This document shows positions 11,618 to 20,761 of a stretch of 64,000 nucleotides of DNA, piece by piece. The notes beneath the pieces are model-generated. The model was not told the DNA's origin, made no database searches, and saw nothing but the letters and a program-made list of their open reading frames with translations. Both the position numbers and the translations under genes were made by a program. Position 1 is the stretch's first letter. Each line of letters starts with the position of its first letter. Source of the stretch: Acidovorax sp. (lineage in GTDB: Bacteria > Pseudomonadota > Gammaproteobacteria > Burkholderiales > Burkholderiaceae_C); the NCBI RefSeq assembly GCF_021287135.1, contig NZ_JAJTBB010000036.1:35922-99921 (forward strand). The letters are read 5' to 3'.

Positions 11618-12867
11618 CGGTCAATCTCTCCGAACACGATGTCCATGGTGCCAATGATGGCCACGGCATCCGCAATCATGTGGCCGCGCGCCATTTCATC
11701 GAGCGTCGCGAGGTGGGCAAAACCGGGTGCGCGGATCTTCAGGCGGTAGGGCTTGTTGGCGCCGTCGCTCACCAGATAGATCCCGAACTCGCCCTTGGGA
11801 TGCTCCACCGCGGCGTAGGCCTCGCCCTCGGGCACGCGGAAGCCTTCTGTGAAGAGCTTGAAATGGTGGATCAGCTCTTCCATGTTCGACTTCATGGATT
11901 CGCGCGCCGGAGGCGCCACCTTGTGGTTGTCCGTGATCACGGGGCCGGGGTTGGCGCGCAGCCAGTCCACGCACTGCTTGATGATGCGGTTGGACTCGCG
12001 CATTTCCTGCACGCGGACCAGGTAGCGGTCGTAGCAGTCGCCGGTCTTGCCCACGGGGATGTCGAAATCGACGCGGTCGTACACATCGTAGGGCTGGGTC
12101 TTGCGCAGGTCCCAGGCAATGCCGGAGCCACGCAGCATCGGCCCGGTCATGCCCAGGTTGAGCGCACGCTCAGGCGGCACGACGCCAATGCCCACGGTGC
12201 GCTGCTTCCAGATGCGGTTGTCGGTGAGCAGCGTTTCGTACTCGTCCACGCAGCCGGGGAAACGCTGGGTGAAGTCGTCAATGAAGTCCAGCAACGAGCC
12301 CTGGCGGTTCTGGTTCAGGGCCTCCAGCGCCTTGGCGTTCTTGATCTTGCTGGCCTTGTACTGCGGCATCGAGTCCGGCAGATCGCGGTACACGCCACCC
12401 GGACGGAAGTACGCCGCGTGCATGCGCGCGCCGGAGACGGCCTCGTACATGTCGAACAGGTCTTCGCGCTCGCGGAAGGTGTAGATCAGGATGGTGGAGC
12501 TGCCGCAGTCATTGCCGTGCGAACCCAGCCACATGAGGTGGTTCAGCAGGCGCGTGATTTCCGAGAACATCACCCGGATGTACTGCGCGCGCAGGGGCAC
12601 TTCCAGGCCCAGCAGCTTCTCGATGGCCAGGCAGTAGGCGTGCTCGTTGCACATCATCGACACGTAGTCCAGGCGGTCCATGTAGGGCAGCGACTGGATG
12701 TAGGTCTTGTGCTCGGCCAGCTTCTCCGTGGCGCGGTGCAGCAGCCCGATGTGCGGGTCGGCGCGCTGCACCACCTCGCCATCAAGCTCCAGCACCAGGC
12801 GCAGCACACCGTGCGCGGCCGGGTGCTGCGGACCAAAGTTCAGGGAATAGTTCTTGATTTCAGCCAT
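11614..12867 (-). CDS. nuoD: NADH-quinone oxidoreductase subunit D
   Basis: 49-kDa-type subunit of complex I lining the quinone pocket. It has 417 residues and opens with the family signature [21 protein letters not shown]. The [19 protein letters not shown] segment is also present. It belongs to the nuoB-C-D hydrogenase-like module and follows nuoC after a 27-base gap. Confidence 0.98.
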   Translation of the reverse strand: MAEIKNYSLNFGPQHPAAHGVLRLVLELDGEVVQRADPHIGLLHRATEKLAEHKTYIQSLPYMDRLDYVSMMCNEHAYCLAIEKLLGLEVPLRAQYIRVMFSEITRLLNHLMWLGSHGNDCGSSTILIYTFREREDLFDMYEAVSGARMHAAYFRPGGVYRDLPDSMPQYKASKIKNAKALEALNQNRQGSLLDFIDDFTQRFPGCVDEYETLLTDNRIWKQRTVGIGVVPPERALNLGMTGPMLRGSGIAWDLRKTQPYDVYDRVDFDIPVGKTGDCYDRYLVRVQEMRESNRIIKQCVDWLRANPGPVITDNHKVAPPARESMKSNMEELIHHFKLFTEGFRVPEGEAYAAVEHPKGEFGIYLVSDGANKPYRLKIRAPGFAHLATLDEMARGHMIADAVAIIGTMDIVFGEIDR

Positions 12868-12894
12868 GATGGATCACATGAGACGCCGGGCGGC

Positions 12895-13506
12895 TCAGTG
12901 CAGGCCTCCGTACTTGTCTTCGCGAATGATGCGCGGGGTGATCTCGCGCGGCTCGATGGACACGGGCTCGTAGACCACGCGGCGCTGCTCGGTGTCATAG
13001 CGCATCTCGACATGGCCGGACAGGGGGAAGTCCTTGCGGAAGGGATGGCCAATGAAACCGTAGTCCGTGAGGATGCGGCGCAGGTCGTTGTGCCCATCGA
13101 ACACGATGCCGAACAGGTCAAACGCCTCGCGCTCGTACCAGTTGGCAGAATTCCAGAGGTCGGCCACGGAGGCAATGACCGGGAAATCGTCATCCGCGCA
13201 GAACACCTTGACCCGCACACGCTGGTTCAAGCTGACCGACAGCAGATGCGACACCACGCAGTAGCGGGCGCCTTCGTGCACCCCATCGCCATAGGAGGAA
13301 TAGTCCACGCCGCACAGGTCCACCAGCTGCTCGAACCGGCAGTCTTGCGCATCGCGCAGCACCCGCATGGCATCGCGGTAATCCTGGGCCGCCACGACCA
13401 CGGTAACCTCGTCCAGGGCCAAGGTGACCTGGCGCGCCTTGGAACCCAGCGCAGCGGCAATGGCGTCCTTGAGTTTCTCAGGCCGAATGGCAACAGGGGT
13501 AGTCAT
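12895..13506 (-). CDS. nuoC: NADH-quinone oxidoreductase subunit C
   Basis: 30-kDa-type subunit of complex I, about 203 residues. Two adjacent ATGs are possible. I chose the second ([12 protein letters not shown]) because the GAAGGG ribosome-binding site then sits six bases upstream, against three for the first. The family block [33 protein letters not shown], given here only as a landmark around residues 118-150, is followed by the [11 protein letters not shown] segment. The nuoB end lies about 10 bases upstream. Confidence 0.95.
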   Translation of the reverse strand: MTTPVAIRPEKLKDAIAAALGSKARQVTLALDEVTVVVAAQDYRDAMRVLRDAQDCRFEQLVDLCGVDYSSYGDGVHEGARYCVVSHLLSVSLNQRVRVKVFCADDDFPVIASVADLWNSANWYEREAFDLFGIVFDGHNDLRRILTDYGFIGHPFRKDFPLSGHVEMRYDTEQRRVVYEPVSIEPREITPRIIREDKYGGLH

Positions 13507-13516
13507 CATCGACCCT

Positions 13517-13996
13517 TCAGACGCGAGCAATGGTATTGGTACGGCGGATCTTCTGCTGCAGCTGGATGATCCCGTAGATCAGCGCCTCGGCAGTGGGCGG
13601 GCAACCGGGCACATACACGTCGACAGGAACGATGCGATCACAGCCGCGGACCACGGAGTAGCTGTAGTGGTAGTAGCCACCGCCATTGGCGCACGAACCC
13701 ATGGACAGAACCCAGCGGGGCTCGGACATCTGGTCGTACACCTTGCGCAGGGCGGGCGCCATCTTGTTGCACAGCGTGCCCGCAACGATCATGAGATCGG
13801 ACTGGCGCGGGCTGGCACGGAAGACTTCCGCGCCGAAGCGGCCGATGTCATAGCGGGCCGCCGCCGCGTGCATCATCTCGACGGCACAACAGGCCAGGCC
13901 GAACGTCATGGGCCACAGGGAGCCGGTCTTGGCCCAATTCACCACAGAGTCGTAGCTCGTGGTGATGAAGCCTTCCTTCATCACGCCTTCAATCAT
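13517..13996 (-). CDS. nuoB: NADH-quinone oxidoreductase subunit B (4Fe-4S cluster N2)
   Basis: Subunit holding cluster N2, the last iron-sulfur centre before quinone. It has 159 residues from the ATG giving [10 protein letters not shown]; an upstream in-frame ATG overlaps nuoA and is unlikely. Cluster ligands are visible as the tandem C36-C37 ([10 protein letters not shown]), C102 ([11 protein letters not shown]) and C132 ([10 protein letters not shown]). It follows nuoA. Confidence 0.98.
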   Translation of the reverse strand: MIEGVMKEGFITTSYDSVVNWAKTGSLWPMTFGLACCAVEMMHAAAARYDIGRFGAEVFRASPRQSDLMIVAGTLCNKMAPALRKVYDQMSEPRWVLSMGSCANGGGYYHYSYSVVRGCDRIVPVDVYVPGCPPTAEALIYGIIQLQQKIRRTNTIARV

Positions 13997-14021
13997 TGCA
14001 TCATCCTTGTTGAGGGCTTGC

Positions 14022-14381
14022 CTATTCCCAGTCCAGGGCACCCTTTTTCCACTCGTAGGCGAAGCCCACGACGAGGATGGCCAGGAAGATCAGGACCGCA
14101 GCAAAGCCGGCAAACCCCACCTCGTGCAGCGTCACGGCCCACGGAAAGAGGAATGCGATTTCGAGATCGAACAGAATGAAGAGAATGGCAACGAGGTAGT
14201 AGCGCACATCGAACTTCATGCGCGCATCCTCGAAGGCCTCAAAGCCGCACTCGTAGGGCGAGTTCTTGGCTGCGTCCGGGCGGTTGGGGCCGAGGATGTA
14301 ACCCAACGCCAACGGCACCACCCCGACGGCAATGCCGATCAAGATGAACAAAAGGACGGGGAGGTACTGATCGAGGTTCAT
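14022..14381 (-). CDS. nuoA: NADH-quinone oxidoreductase subunit A
   Basis: First gene of the complex I operon: a 119-residue membrane subunit with three helices and the conserved [23 protein letters not shown] loop region (residues about 41-63). The N-terminus [13 protein letters not shown] fits the family, so the start is secure. Oddly, no Shine-Dalgarno is visible. The bases just upstream in the mRNA read CACCTCCT, which is the anti-Shine-Dalgarno itself (14386-14393 on the plus strand read AGGAGGTG). Confidence 0.97.
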   Translation of the reverse strand: MNLDQYLPVLLFILIGIAVGVVPLALGYILGPNRPDAAKNSPYECGFEAFEDARMKFDVRYYLVAILFILFDLEIAFLFPWAVTLHEVGFAGFAAVLIFLAILVVGFAYEWKKGALDWE

Positions 14382-14453
14382 CTTGAGGAGGTGCTCACCG
14401 CTGATGCCTTGCTTGTCAGGACCCCAGCCGGGTCACACAGGCAGGCCTTGTTT

Positions 14454-14538
14454 TGGTGCCGTCGGCGAGACTCGAACTCGCACAGCTTTCGCCACTACCC
14501 CCTCAAGATAGCGTGTCTACCAATTTCACCACGACGGC
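14454..14538 (-). tRNA. tRNA-Leu (anticodon GAG)
   Basis: A type II tRNA with long variable arm. The 5' GCCGTCG pairs with the 3' CGACGGC, followed by an encoded A-CCA. The T arm contains GTTCGAGTC. The anticodon stem CTATC/GGTAG encloses the loop TTGAGGG, giving anticodon GAG, which reads CUC and CUU. It lies between secG and nuoA, the arrangement I recall for beta-proteobacteria (tpiA-secG-tRNA-nuo). Confidence 0.96.
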
Positions 14539-14614
14539 TGATTTTGCATGTATCTGGATGGCATGAGGAGCCTTGCGGCGTTGGCTTTCCAGACAATCCA
14601 GGATTCTACCTCGG

Positions 14615-14639
14615 AAAAACCCTGCTTCTGCTTACAGGG
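14615..14639 (-). terminator. Probable rho-independent terminator after secG
   Basis: Read on the minus strand, a short CCCTG/CAGGG stem with a ten-base loop is followed directly by five T residues. It lies 17 bases past the secG stop and before the tRNA gene. The stem is only five pairs, so termination may be partial, letting transcription continue into tRNA-Leu and nuo. Confidence 0.5.
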
Positions 14640-14655
14640 CTCAATTTCGCGCAGA

Positions 14656-15015
14656 TTATTTGGTCGGGATCTGGGCAGCACCAGAGGCCGGCACGGCAGG
14701 CGCCGCAGCAGCGTCCGACGCGGCGGCGGCCGGTGCGGCAACCGGCGCTTCCAGCACGCTGCCCGAGCTGGTGGGGCGGGCGTTGCCAAAGTAGGCCAGG
14801 GCCAGCGTCGCACAAAAGAACACCGCCGCCAGCACCGCGGTGGTGCGCGACAGGAAGTTGGCACTGCCGCTGGCGCCAAACAGGCTGCCGGAACTGCCGC
14901 TGCCGAAGGCCGCCCCCATGTCGGCCCCCTTGCCGTGCTGGACGAGCACCAGACCAATCATCCCCAGGGCTGCGATCATCTGCACAGCCAAGACCAAGTT
15001 CACGATCACGTTCAT
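14656..15015 (-). CDS. secG: Preprotein translocase subunit SecG
   Basis: Small membrane subunit of the SecYEG protein-export channel. It has 119 residues from the ATG giving MNVIVNLVLAVQMI, with a frame extension upstream into tpiA rejected. Two hydrophobic helices flank the family loop VLVQHGKGADMGAAFG with Gly/Ser-rich continuation. A long Ala-rich tail follows the second helix. It is downstream of tpiA by about 37 bases and likely co-transcribed. Confidence 0.96.
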   Translation of the reverse strand: MNVIVNLVLAVQMIAALGMIGLVLVQHGKGADMGAAFGSGSSGSLFGASGSANFLSRTTAVLAAVFFCATLALAYFGNARPTSSGSVLEAPVAAPAAAASDAAAAPAVPASGAAQIPTK

Positions 15016-15052
15016 TCTTTGTTCACTCCGGATTGAATAGTTGCAGGGCGCC

Positions 15053-15802
15053 TCAGCGGGCGGCCCCGATGATTTGCAGGAAGTCCGCGGCTTTGAGGGA
15101 TGCGCCCCCGACCAGGCCGCCGTCGATGTCCGGCTGGGCCAGCAGCTGGGCTGCATTGGCCGCATTCATGCTGCCACCGTACAGCAGGCGGATGCGGTCG
15201 GCGTGCTCGCTGGCCGCCGCCAGTTGCGCGCGCAGCACGGCATGCACGGCCTGCGCCTGTTCCGGCGACGCCGTGCGGCCGGTGCCGATCGCCCAGACCG
15301 GCTCGTACGCCACCACCACTTCACTGATGCAATGCCCGTTCAAGTGGATCACTGCGGCCAGCTGCCGCTTGACCACGGCCTCGGTCTGGCCGGACTCGCG
15401 CTCTTGCAGGGTCTCGCCCACGCAGACGATGGGCGTTATGCCGGCGGCCAGCGCGCGCTGGGCCTTCTCGGCCACCACGGCATCCGTCTCGCCGTGGTAT
15501 TGCCGGCGCTCCGAATGCCCCGCCAGCGTGTAGCGCACGCCAAAATCCTTGAGCATGGCCGCAGACACCTCGCCGGTGTAGGCGCCCGCGTCGTGCTGCG
15601 AGACATCTTGCGCCGCCACCGCAATGACCGACCCGAAGACGGCCGCCTGGACCTGCGCCAGATACGGTGCCGGCACGGCCACCGCGACGTCGCAGGCCGC
15701 CTCGGCCAGGCCCGCGACCAGGCCTTTGAGCAACGCGTCGTTGACAGCCAGGCTGCCGTTCATCTTCCAGTTGCCGGCAATGAGTTTTTTCTTGCTTTTC
15801 AT
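15053..15802 (-). CDS. tpiA: Triosephosphate isomerase
   Basis: Interconverts dihydroxyacetone phosphate and glyceraldehyde 3-phosphate. It has 249 residues, opening [16 protein letters not shown] with the substrate-binding Asn-x-Lys. The catalytic His is in AGHSERRQ, the catalytic Glu in [13 protein letters not shown], and the phosphate-binding GGS motif in LLYGGSMN near the end. The start codon lies two bases after the stop of the upstream oxidoreductase gene, so the two are in one transcript. Confidence 0.98.
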   Translation of the reverse strand: MKSKKKLIAGNWKMNGSLAVNDALLKGLVAGLAEAACDVAVAVPAPYLAQVQAAVFGSVIAVAAQDVSQHDAGAYTGEVSAAMLKDFGVRYTLAGHSERRQYHGETDAVVAEKAQRALAAGITPIVCVGETLQERESGQTEAVVKRQLAAVIHLNGHCISEVVVAYEPVWAIGTGRTASPEQAQAVHAVLRAQLAAASEHADRIRLLYGGSMNAANAAQLLAQPDIDGGLVGGASLKAADFLQIIGAAR

Positions 15803-15804
15803 GG

Positions 15805-16791
15805 TCACCACGTCAAAACGATCTTGCCGATGTGCTGGTTCGACTCCATCAAGGCATGGGCCTTGGCAGCCTCCGCCGCGGCAAAGGTGCTGTGGATCAC
15901 AGGACGCACCTTCCCCGCCTCCAGCAACGGCCACACATGTTCGCGCAGGGCGCGGGCGATGGCGCCCTTGAACGCCACCGGGCGCGGGCGCAAGGTCGAG
16001 CCCGTGATGGCGAGACGGCGCCGCAGCACCAACCCAGCGTTGAAATCGCTCTTCACCCCGCCTTGCACGGCAATGATGACGAGCCGGCCATCCTCGGCCA
16101 GGCACTCCACCTCGCGCGCCACGTAGTCACCGGCGACCATGTCCAGCACCACGTCCACGCCCCGCCCCTGCGTGATGCGCCGAGATTCGGCCACGAAGTC
16201 CTGGGTCTTGTAGTTGATGGCGTGGTGCGCGCCCAGTTGCAGACAGGCCGCGCACTTGGCGTCGCTTCCCGCCGTGGCCAGGACCGTCGCGCCCATCGCC
16301 CGCGCCAATTGCACGGCCGTGACGCCAATGCCACTGGTTCCACCCTGCACCAACAGGCTCTCGCCCGGCTGTAGACGCCCGCGGTCAAACACGTTGCTCC
16401 ACACAGTGAAGAAGGTCTCGGGCAGCGAGGCCGCCTCGACATCGCTGAAGCCCTGGGGCACCGGAAGGCACTGCGCAACCGGCGCAACGCACCATTGCGC
16501 ATACCCACCGCCAGCCAACAGGGCGCAGACCCTGTCGCCCACCTTCAGGCCCGCCTCCGCCATCGCAGCAGCATCGCCGGACTCCACCACGCCCGCAACC
16601 TCCAGGCCCGGCAGATCGGAAGTGCCGGGGGGTGGTGCGTAGTGCCCTTTGCGCTGAAGCACGTCCGGCCGGTTGATGCCACTGGCAGCAACACGGATCA
16701 GCACTTCGCCAGCACCGGGCTGCGGCACGGGGCGCTCGCCCAGGCGCAACACCTCCGGAGCCCCGAAGGACGTGATCTCGACAGCTTGCAT
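15805..16791 (-). CDS. NAD(P)H-quinone oxidoreductase, zinc-independent MDR family
   Basis: A 328-residue medium-chain dehydrogenase/reductase of the quinone oxidoreductase (PIG3/QorA-like) type. The N-terminal GroES-like domain ([19 protein letters not shown]) is followed by a nucleotide-binding fold with [19 protein letters not shown]. Zinc-binding cysteines of alcohol dehydrogenases are absent. Its substrate cannot be told from sequence. It is immediately upstream of tpiA, two bases apart. Confidence 0.9.
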   Translation of the reverse strand: MQAVEITSFGAPEVLRLGERPVPQPGAGEVLIRVAASGINRPDVLQRKGHYAPPPGTSDLPGLEVAGVVESGDAAAMAEAGLKVGDRVCALLAGGGYAQWCVAPVAQCLPVPQGFSDVEAASLPETFFTVWSNVFDRGRLQPGESLLVQGGTSGIGVTAVQLARAMGATVLATAGSDAKCAACLQLGAHHAINYKTQDFVAESRRITQGRGVDVVLDMVAGDYVAREVECLAEDGRLVIIAVQGGVKSDFNAGLVLRRRLAITGSTLRPRPVAFKGAIARALREHVWPLLEAGKVRPVIHSTFAAAEAAKAHALMESNQHIGKIVLTW

Positions 16792-16824
16792 GTCGGACTC
16801 CTTGAACAGTCGGTTATTTGAAGT

Positions 16825-16883
16825 GTTTTTGGCCTCTTGCGCTTATCCAGTAAGCGCAAGAAGCTACAAAAACAATAGCAAAT
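16825..16883 (-). repeat. Palindromic intergenic repeat (AGCGCTT-type), copy between the quinone oxidoreductase gene and pnp
   Basis: One copy of a dispersed repeat family seen at six other places in this window. Its core is a perfect ten-pair hairpin (CTTGCGCTTA at 16836-16845, TAAGCGCAAG at 16851-16860) with a five-base loop. On the minus strand the flanks read TTTGCTATTG...GTAGCTTCTTGCG on one side and GAGGCCAAAAA on the other, matching the other copies. Being just past the pnp stop, the hairpin could also act as a transcript end or RNA stabiliser. Confidence 0.8.
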
Positions 16884-16888
16884 ATCGA

Positions 16889-19138
16889 TCAGCCAGCCAT
16901 CTGGCCCGAACCGTCGGACGACGGCACGGCTTGTTGCTGTTGTTGCTGCTGCTGTTCCACCGGCTGGCGGTTGTTGTCGCGAGCATGGTCGCGGCGCGGT
17001 TCGCGGTCGCCGCGCTCGGCTGGTGCCGGGCGGTCGCTGCCTGCGGGACGGTCGGCCAGAGCCTTCATCGACAGCTTCACGCGGCCCTTTTCGTCCGTTT
17101 CCAGGACCTTGACCTTCACGATCTGGCCTTCGGTGAGGTAGTCCGACACCTTCTCCACCCGCTCATGGGCGATCTGGCTGATGTGCAGGAGCCCATCCTT
17201 GCCAGGCAGCAGGTTGATCAGCGCGCCGAAGTCCAGGATCTTGGTCACGGGGCCTTCATACACCTTGCCAATCTCGACTTCGGCCGTGATCTGCTCGATG
17301 CGGCGCTTGGCCTCGTCGGCCTTGGCGGCGTCGGTGGCGGCGATGGTGATCGTGCCGTCTTCCTCGATGTTGATCTGGCAGCCCGTCTCTTCCGTCAAGG
17401 CGCGGATCACTGCACCGCCCTTGCCGATCACGTCGCGGATCTTCTCGGGGTTGATCTTCATGGTGTAGAGCTTGGGCGCGAAGCTGGACACTTCGGTCTT
17501 GGCTTCGCCCATGGCGTCCTGCATCTTGCCCAGGATGTGCATGCGCGCTTCCTTGGCCTGGGCCAGCGCCACCTGCATGATTTCCTTGGTGATGCCCTGG
17601 AGCTTGATGTCCCTCTGCAGGGCGGTGATGCCGTTGGTCGTACCAGCCACCTTGAAGTCCATGTCGCCCAGATGGTCCTCATCCCCCAGGATGTCGGTCA
17701 GCACGGCGAAGCGGTTGTCTTCCTTGATCAGGCCCATGGCGATGCCGGCCACGTGCGCCTTCATGGGCACGCCCGCATCCATCAGCGACAGGCAGCCGCC
17801 GCACACGGAAGCCATCGAGGAGGAGCCGTTCGATTCGGTGATTTCCGACACCACACGCATGGTGTAGGGGAACTCTTCCTTCGTCGGCAGCACGGCCACC
17901 AGGGCGCGCTTGGCCAGGCGGCCGTGGCCGATTTCGCGGCGCTTGGTGGAGCCCATGCGGCCCACTTCGCCGGTGGCAAAGGGAGGCATGTTGTAGTGGA
18001 ACATGAAGCGGTCTTCGAACTCGCCAGCCAGCGCGTCGATGCGCTGCGCGTCGCGCTCGGTGCCCAGCGTGGAGATCACCAGCGCCTGGGTTTCACCGCG
18101 CGTGAACAGGGCCGAACCGTGCGTGCGGGGCAGCACGCTGTTGCGGATCTCGATGGGGCGCACGGTGCGCGTGTCGCGGCCGTCGATGCGGGGCTCGCCC
18201 GCCAGGATCTGGCTGCGCACGATCTTGGCTTCGATCTCGAACAGCAGGCCTTCGACCTTCACGGAATCAAATTCCACGCCTTCGGCCTTGAGCGACGCGA
18301 ACACCGAAGCCGTGGCTTCGCGCAGCGCGTGCGTACGGGCCTGCTTGCTGCGGATCTGGTAGGCGGCACGCAGTTTTTCCTCGGCCAGGCCCGTGACCTT
18401 GGCGATGAAGGGCTCGTCCTTGGCGGGCGCCTGCCAGTCCCACACGGGCTTGCCGGCCTCGCGCACCAGTTCGTGGATGGCGTTGATGGCGATCTTGCCC
18501 TGCTCGTGGCCGAACACCACGGCGCCCAGCATGACGTCTTCAGACAGCTGCTGCGCTTCGGACTCGACCATCAACACGGCAGCTTCGGTGCCGGCGACGA
18601 CCAGGTCCATCTGCGAATTCTTGCGGGCCGTCTGGCCCGGGTTCAGCACATATTCGCCGTTGATGTAACCCACGCGCGCAGCGCCAATAGGGCCGTTGAA
18701 CGGGATGCCCGAGATCGACAGCGCGGCGCTGGTGGCGATCATGGCGGCGATGTCGGCGTCCACTTCGGGGTTCAGCGAGATGGTGTGGATGACCACATGC
18801 ACATCGTTGTAGAAGCCTTCGGGGAACAGCGGACGGATGGGACGGTCGATCAGGCGGCTGGTCAGCGTTTCAAGTTCGCTGGGCTTCGCTTCGCGCTTGA
18901 AGAAGCTGCCGGGGATCTTGCCGGCGGCGTAGGTCTTCTCGATGTAGTCCACCGTCAGGGGGAAGAAGTCCTGGCCAGCCTTGGCGATCTTGGAACCCAC
19001 CACGGTGGCCAGCACCACGGTGTCGTCGATGTTCACCAGCACAGCGCCGGAGGCCTGGCGGGCGATCTCGCCGGTTTCCATGACGACGGTCTTGTCGCCC
19101 CATTGGAATGACTTGGTGACCTTGTTGAAAATGCTCAT
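16889..19138 (-). CDS. pnp: Polyribonucleotide nucleotidyltransferase (PNPase)
   Basis: 3'-to-5' phosphorolytic exoribonuclease of the RNA degradosome, 749 residues. Two RNase PH-like domains are followed by a KH domain ([21 protein letters not shown]) and an S1 domain ([34 protein letters not shown]). The catalytic-core segment [18 protein letters not shown] is present. The C-terminus ends in a basic/acidic region and an unbroken run of Gln, a simple-sequence tract. The Shine-Dalgarno AGGAG lies eight bases before the ATG. The gene follows rpsO, the classical pairing, but behind a terminator and a structured leader. Confidence 0.98.
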   Translation of the reverse strand: MSIFNKVTKSFQWGDKTVVMETGEIARQASGAVLVNIDDTVVLATVVGSKIAKAGQDFFPLTVDYIEKTYAAGKIPGSFFKREAKPSELETLTSRLIDRPIRPLFPEGFYNDVHVVIHTISLNPEVDADIAAMIATSAALSISGIPFNGPIGAARVGYINGEYVLNPGQTARKNSQMDLVVAGTEAAVLMVESEAQQLSEDVMLGAVVFGHEQGKIAINAIHELVREAGKPVWDWQAPAKDEPFIAKVTGLAEEKLRAAYQIRSKQARTHALREATASVFASLKAEGVEFDSVKVEGLLFEIEAKIVRSQILAGEPRIDGRDTRTVRPIEIRNSVLPRTHGSALFTRGETQALVISTLGTERDAQRIDALAGEFEDRFMFHYNMPPFATGEVGRMGSTKRREIGHGRLAKRALVAVLPTKEEFPYTMRVVSEITESNGSSSMASVCGGCLSLMDAGVPMKAHVAGIAMGLIKEDNRFAVLTDILGDEDHLGDMDFKVAGTTNGITALQRDIKLQGITKEIMQVALAQAKEARMHILGKMQDAMGEAKTEVSSFAPKLYTMKINPEKIRDVIGKGGAVIRALTEETGCQINIEEDGTITIAATDAAKADEAKRRIEQITAEVEIGKVYEGPVTKILDFGALINLLPGKDGLLHISQIAHERVEKVSDYLTEGQIVKVKVLETDEKGRVKLSMKALADRPAGSDRPAPAERGDREPRRDHARDNNRQPVEQQQQQQQQAVPSSDGSGQMAG

Positions 19139-19291
19139 GTTCAGCTCCTGTTTTAATAGCTGGCAGCGCGCTGCCAGATTGGGATGGAGGGCAATTCAGA
19201 ACACGATGCCATTCCAATGGGGCGCAGCGGCCAGCGGCTGGCGCGCCCCATTGGAATGACACAGCTTCGCTCTGTTTTGCGGCTCCGAAGT
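19139..19291 (-). promoter_or_regulatory. Structured pnp leader with long hairpin and copy of the pnp coding start
   Basis: Between the rpsO terminator and pnp, the mRNA can form a 16-pair hairpin: 19243-19258 (5' arm CATTCCAATGGGGCGC) with 19210-19225, plus an inner five-pair stem GCCAG/CTGGC. A second perfect 18-base palindrome (19161-19178) lies just before the ribosome-binding site. The 5' arm region is identical over 17 bases to codons 9-14 of pnp (19096-19112). The 3' arm could therefore pair with either. PNPase autoregulation through a leader hairpin cut by RNase III is established in E. coli. That this leader works the same way is inference. Confidence 0.6.
19151..19178 (+). repeat. 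Degenerate copy of the AGCGC-type palindromic repeat in the pnp leader
   Basis: GTTTTAATAGCTGGCAGCGC followed by its inverse resembles the TTTTTATAGCTGC-AGCGCTT half of the dispersed repeat. Here it forms a clean CTGGCAGCG/CGCTGCCAG palindrome and lacks the AAGCGCT-GAGGCC right half. It may be a decayed copy or coincidence. Confidence 0.4.
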
Positions 19292-19327
19292 AAAAAACGC
19301 CTGAGCTAGCGGACTAACCCAGGCGTT
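19292..19327 (-). terminator. Rho-independent terminator of rpsO
   Basis: On the minus strand an eight-pair stem AACGCCTG/CAGGCGTT encloses a sixteen-base loop and runs into a T tract, 18 bases after the rpsO stop. It should end most rpsO transcripts, leaving pnp dependent on read-through or on its own promoter. Confidence 0.85.
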
Positions 19328-19344
19328 CTTGCATGCTGCAAAGA

Positions 19345-19611
19345 TTACTTGCGCAGACCCAGCTTGGCAATCAGCGCGGTGTAACGGTCAGCGTCCTTGG
19401 CCTTCAGGTAGTCCAGCAGCTTGCGGCGGCGGCTCACCATCCGCAGCAGGCCACGGCGACCGTGGTGGTCCTTGGCGTGGGTCTTGAAGTGGGGCGTCAG
19501 TTCGTTGATGCGAGCGGTCAGCAGAGCCACCTGGACTTCTGGACTGCCCGTATCGTTGGCAGAACGAGCGTTGGCCTTGACGACCTCGGCCTTGATGGAA
19601 GATGCGATCAT
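19345..19611 (-). CDS. rpsO: 30S ribosomal protein S15
   Basis: Ribosomal protein that binds the central domain of 16S rRNA. It has 88 residues from [11 protein letters not shown], with the family segments [20 protein letters not shown] and [23 protein letters not shown]. Frame extensions upstream run through the promoter region and are not coding. A strong TATAAT element lies about 110 bases upstream. Confidence 0.98.
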   Translation of the reverse strand: MIASSIKAEVVKANARSANDTGSPEVQVALLTARINELTPHFKTHAKDHHGRRGLLRMVSRRRKLLDYLKAKDADRYTALIAKLGLRK

Positions 19612-19720
19612 TGGTTTTCCTTGGTGACAGGCCCGAACAGCGTGCGGGCCCTGGGTTTTTACTTGCGCCAGCGGCTGGAAAGGCTGCGGGCGTGCGTCTT
19701 GCACCGTGCAAAACCCAGGG

Positions 19721-19726
19721 ATTATA
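19721..19726 (-). promoter_or_regulatory. Probable -10 element of the rpsO promoter
   Basis: A perfect TATAAT on the minus strand about 110 bases upstream of rpsO, in a leader that otherwise shows no coding sequence. No good TTGACA is present at the 16-18 base distance, so the -35 region is weak. Confidence 0.5.
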
Positions 19727-19748
19727 ACTCTGATTGACATTTGCCCCG

Positions 19749-19776
19749 TTGCCAAGCCTGCGCGCCCGGCCATACT
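19749..19776 (+). promoter_or_regulatory. Candidate sigma-70 promoter for the small exported protein gene
   Basis: TTGCCA, 16 bases, CATACT. The start of the downstream gene is about 29 bases beyond the -10 element, leaving a short leader with a GAGGGAAA ribosome-binding site. Confidence 0.45.
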
Positions 19777-19804
19777 GGCACGACCATCCGAGGGAAACGC
19801 GCCC

Positions 19805-20119
19805 ATGAAACACCACACCACCACCTCCTTGCCAACAGGCCCTTCACCTCTTACGAAACAGCGATGGCTCCCGTTTGCTGCGGCCTGCATCCTCGTGGCA
19901 GGCACACTGGCTGGCGCTGCGCCCGCGTCCGCCAGAACGAAAGGCGCCCACCCAACGGCGGCTGACTCCGCTCCAGCGGCAAAAAAGAAAGGCGTCAGCA
20001 AGGTGACTCACCAACGCAGCAGCTCCGAGGAAACGTCGGCCGAGCACGACCGCCGCATGTACCGCGAGTGCAAGGGGCTGCACAACGCGGGCGCCTGCAG
20101 GGGCTACACGCGCAAATAA
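19805..20119 (+). CDS. Small exported protein of unknown function
   Basis: 104 residues. An N-terminal positively charged stretch is followed by a hydrophobic segment ([22 protein letters not shown]), which reads as a signal peptide cut after ASA near residue 43. The mature part is Lys/Ala-rich and ends in a compact conserved-looking tail ([21 protein letters not shown]) with two cysteines. I do not recognise a named family. The start was chosen for the GAGGGAAA site eight bases upstream. It lies between rpsO (divergent) and the pilus genes. Confidence 0.7.
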   Translation: MKHHTTTSLPTGPSPLTKQRWLPFAAACILVAGTLAGAAPASARTKGAHPTAADSAPAAKKKGVSKVTHQRSSSEETSAEHDRRMYRECKGLHNAGACRGYTRK

Positions 20120-20197
20120 CGCCATTCGTCACGGCGGCGGCACCACTTGTCGCGGGTACTGGATGGAAGCGATCGGAGACTTCTTACGATCGCAGCC

Positions 20198-20734
20198 ATG
20201 CACGCACTGCGCCCATCGCCAAGACGCCCCGACCAGCCAACCCAACGCGGCTTTACCGCGATTGAACTGATGGTTGTCGTCGCCATTGTTGCCATCCTGG
20301 CCGCCCTGGCCGCCCCCAGCTTCAGGCCTTTGATTGAACGCTGGCGCGTGCGCAGCGCTGCCGAAGAACTTACATCCACCTTGTACTTCGCTCGCTCGGA
20401 AGCCATCAAGCGCGGCGGCGGCGTAGCGATCGACGCCTCAGCAGGGTGGAACCAGGGCTGGAAAGTTACCCATACCCAGGGCGGCATCACGACAGATTTG
20501 CAGGTCAGCGCGGCCCCCAGCAAGCTCACGATGGTTCAAAGTGGCGGCGTGAATATGTTATACGTGGATCGTTGGGGCATGCTCTCCCAGACCAATGGCG
20601 GCGCCCCGGCGCTGGGGATGAACATTCTGCTGTACCCCGACGGTAAAAGCACGACCGATATCAGCGCCATCCGACTGTGCATTGTGAGCGGGGGGCGCAT
20701 TGAGCAAAAGAAACAAGGCGGTGCATGCTCCTAG
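20198..20734 (+). CDS. fimT: GspH/FimT-family pseudopilin (first of two)
   Basis: Minor pilin of the type IV pilus, 178 residues. The class III leader ends at RG18 and the mature protein starts FTAIELMVVVAIVAILAALA, with the Glu at mature position 5 needed for methylation and assembly. The C-terminal domain has the GspH-type pattern (WRVRSAAEELTSTLYFARSEAIKRGG). It is the first gene of the minor-pilin cluster and is about 30 bases from a second, similar gene. Symbol given by family; the exact paralogue is uncertain. Confidence 0.85.
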   Translation: MHALRPSPRRPDQPTQRGFTAIELMVVVAIVAILAALAAPSFRPLIERWRVRSAAEELTSTLYFARSEAIKRGGGVAIDASAGWNQGWKVTHTQGGITTDLQVSAAPSKLTMVQSGGVNMLYVDRWGMLSQTNGGAPALGMNILLYPDGKSTTDISAIRLCIVSGGRIEQKKQGGACS

Positions 20735-20761
20735 GCAGTAAGCGCCAGTAATCCCACTCGT

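Noticed and set aside
14386-14511. A plus-strand 35-codon ORF with a perfect AGGAGGTG site running antisense through tRNA-Leu
   Set aside because: The ORF overlaps a tRNA on the other strand and encodes arbitrary sequence; the Shine-Dalgarno match is the complement of the odd nuoA upstream region.
19149-19245. An upstream ORF (about 32 codons) starting in the pnp leader hairpin
   Set aside because: No ribosome-binding site and no composition signal; the ATG is simply part of the repeated CCAATGGGG segment.
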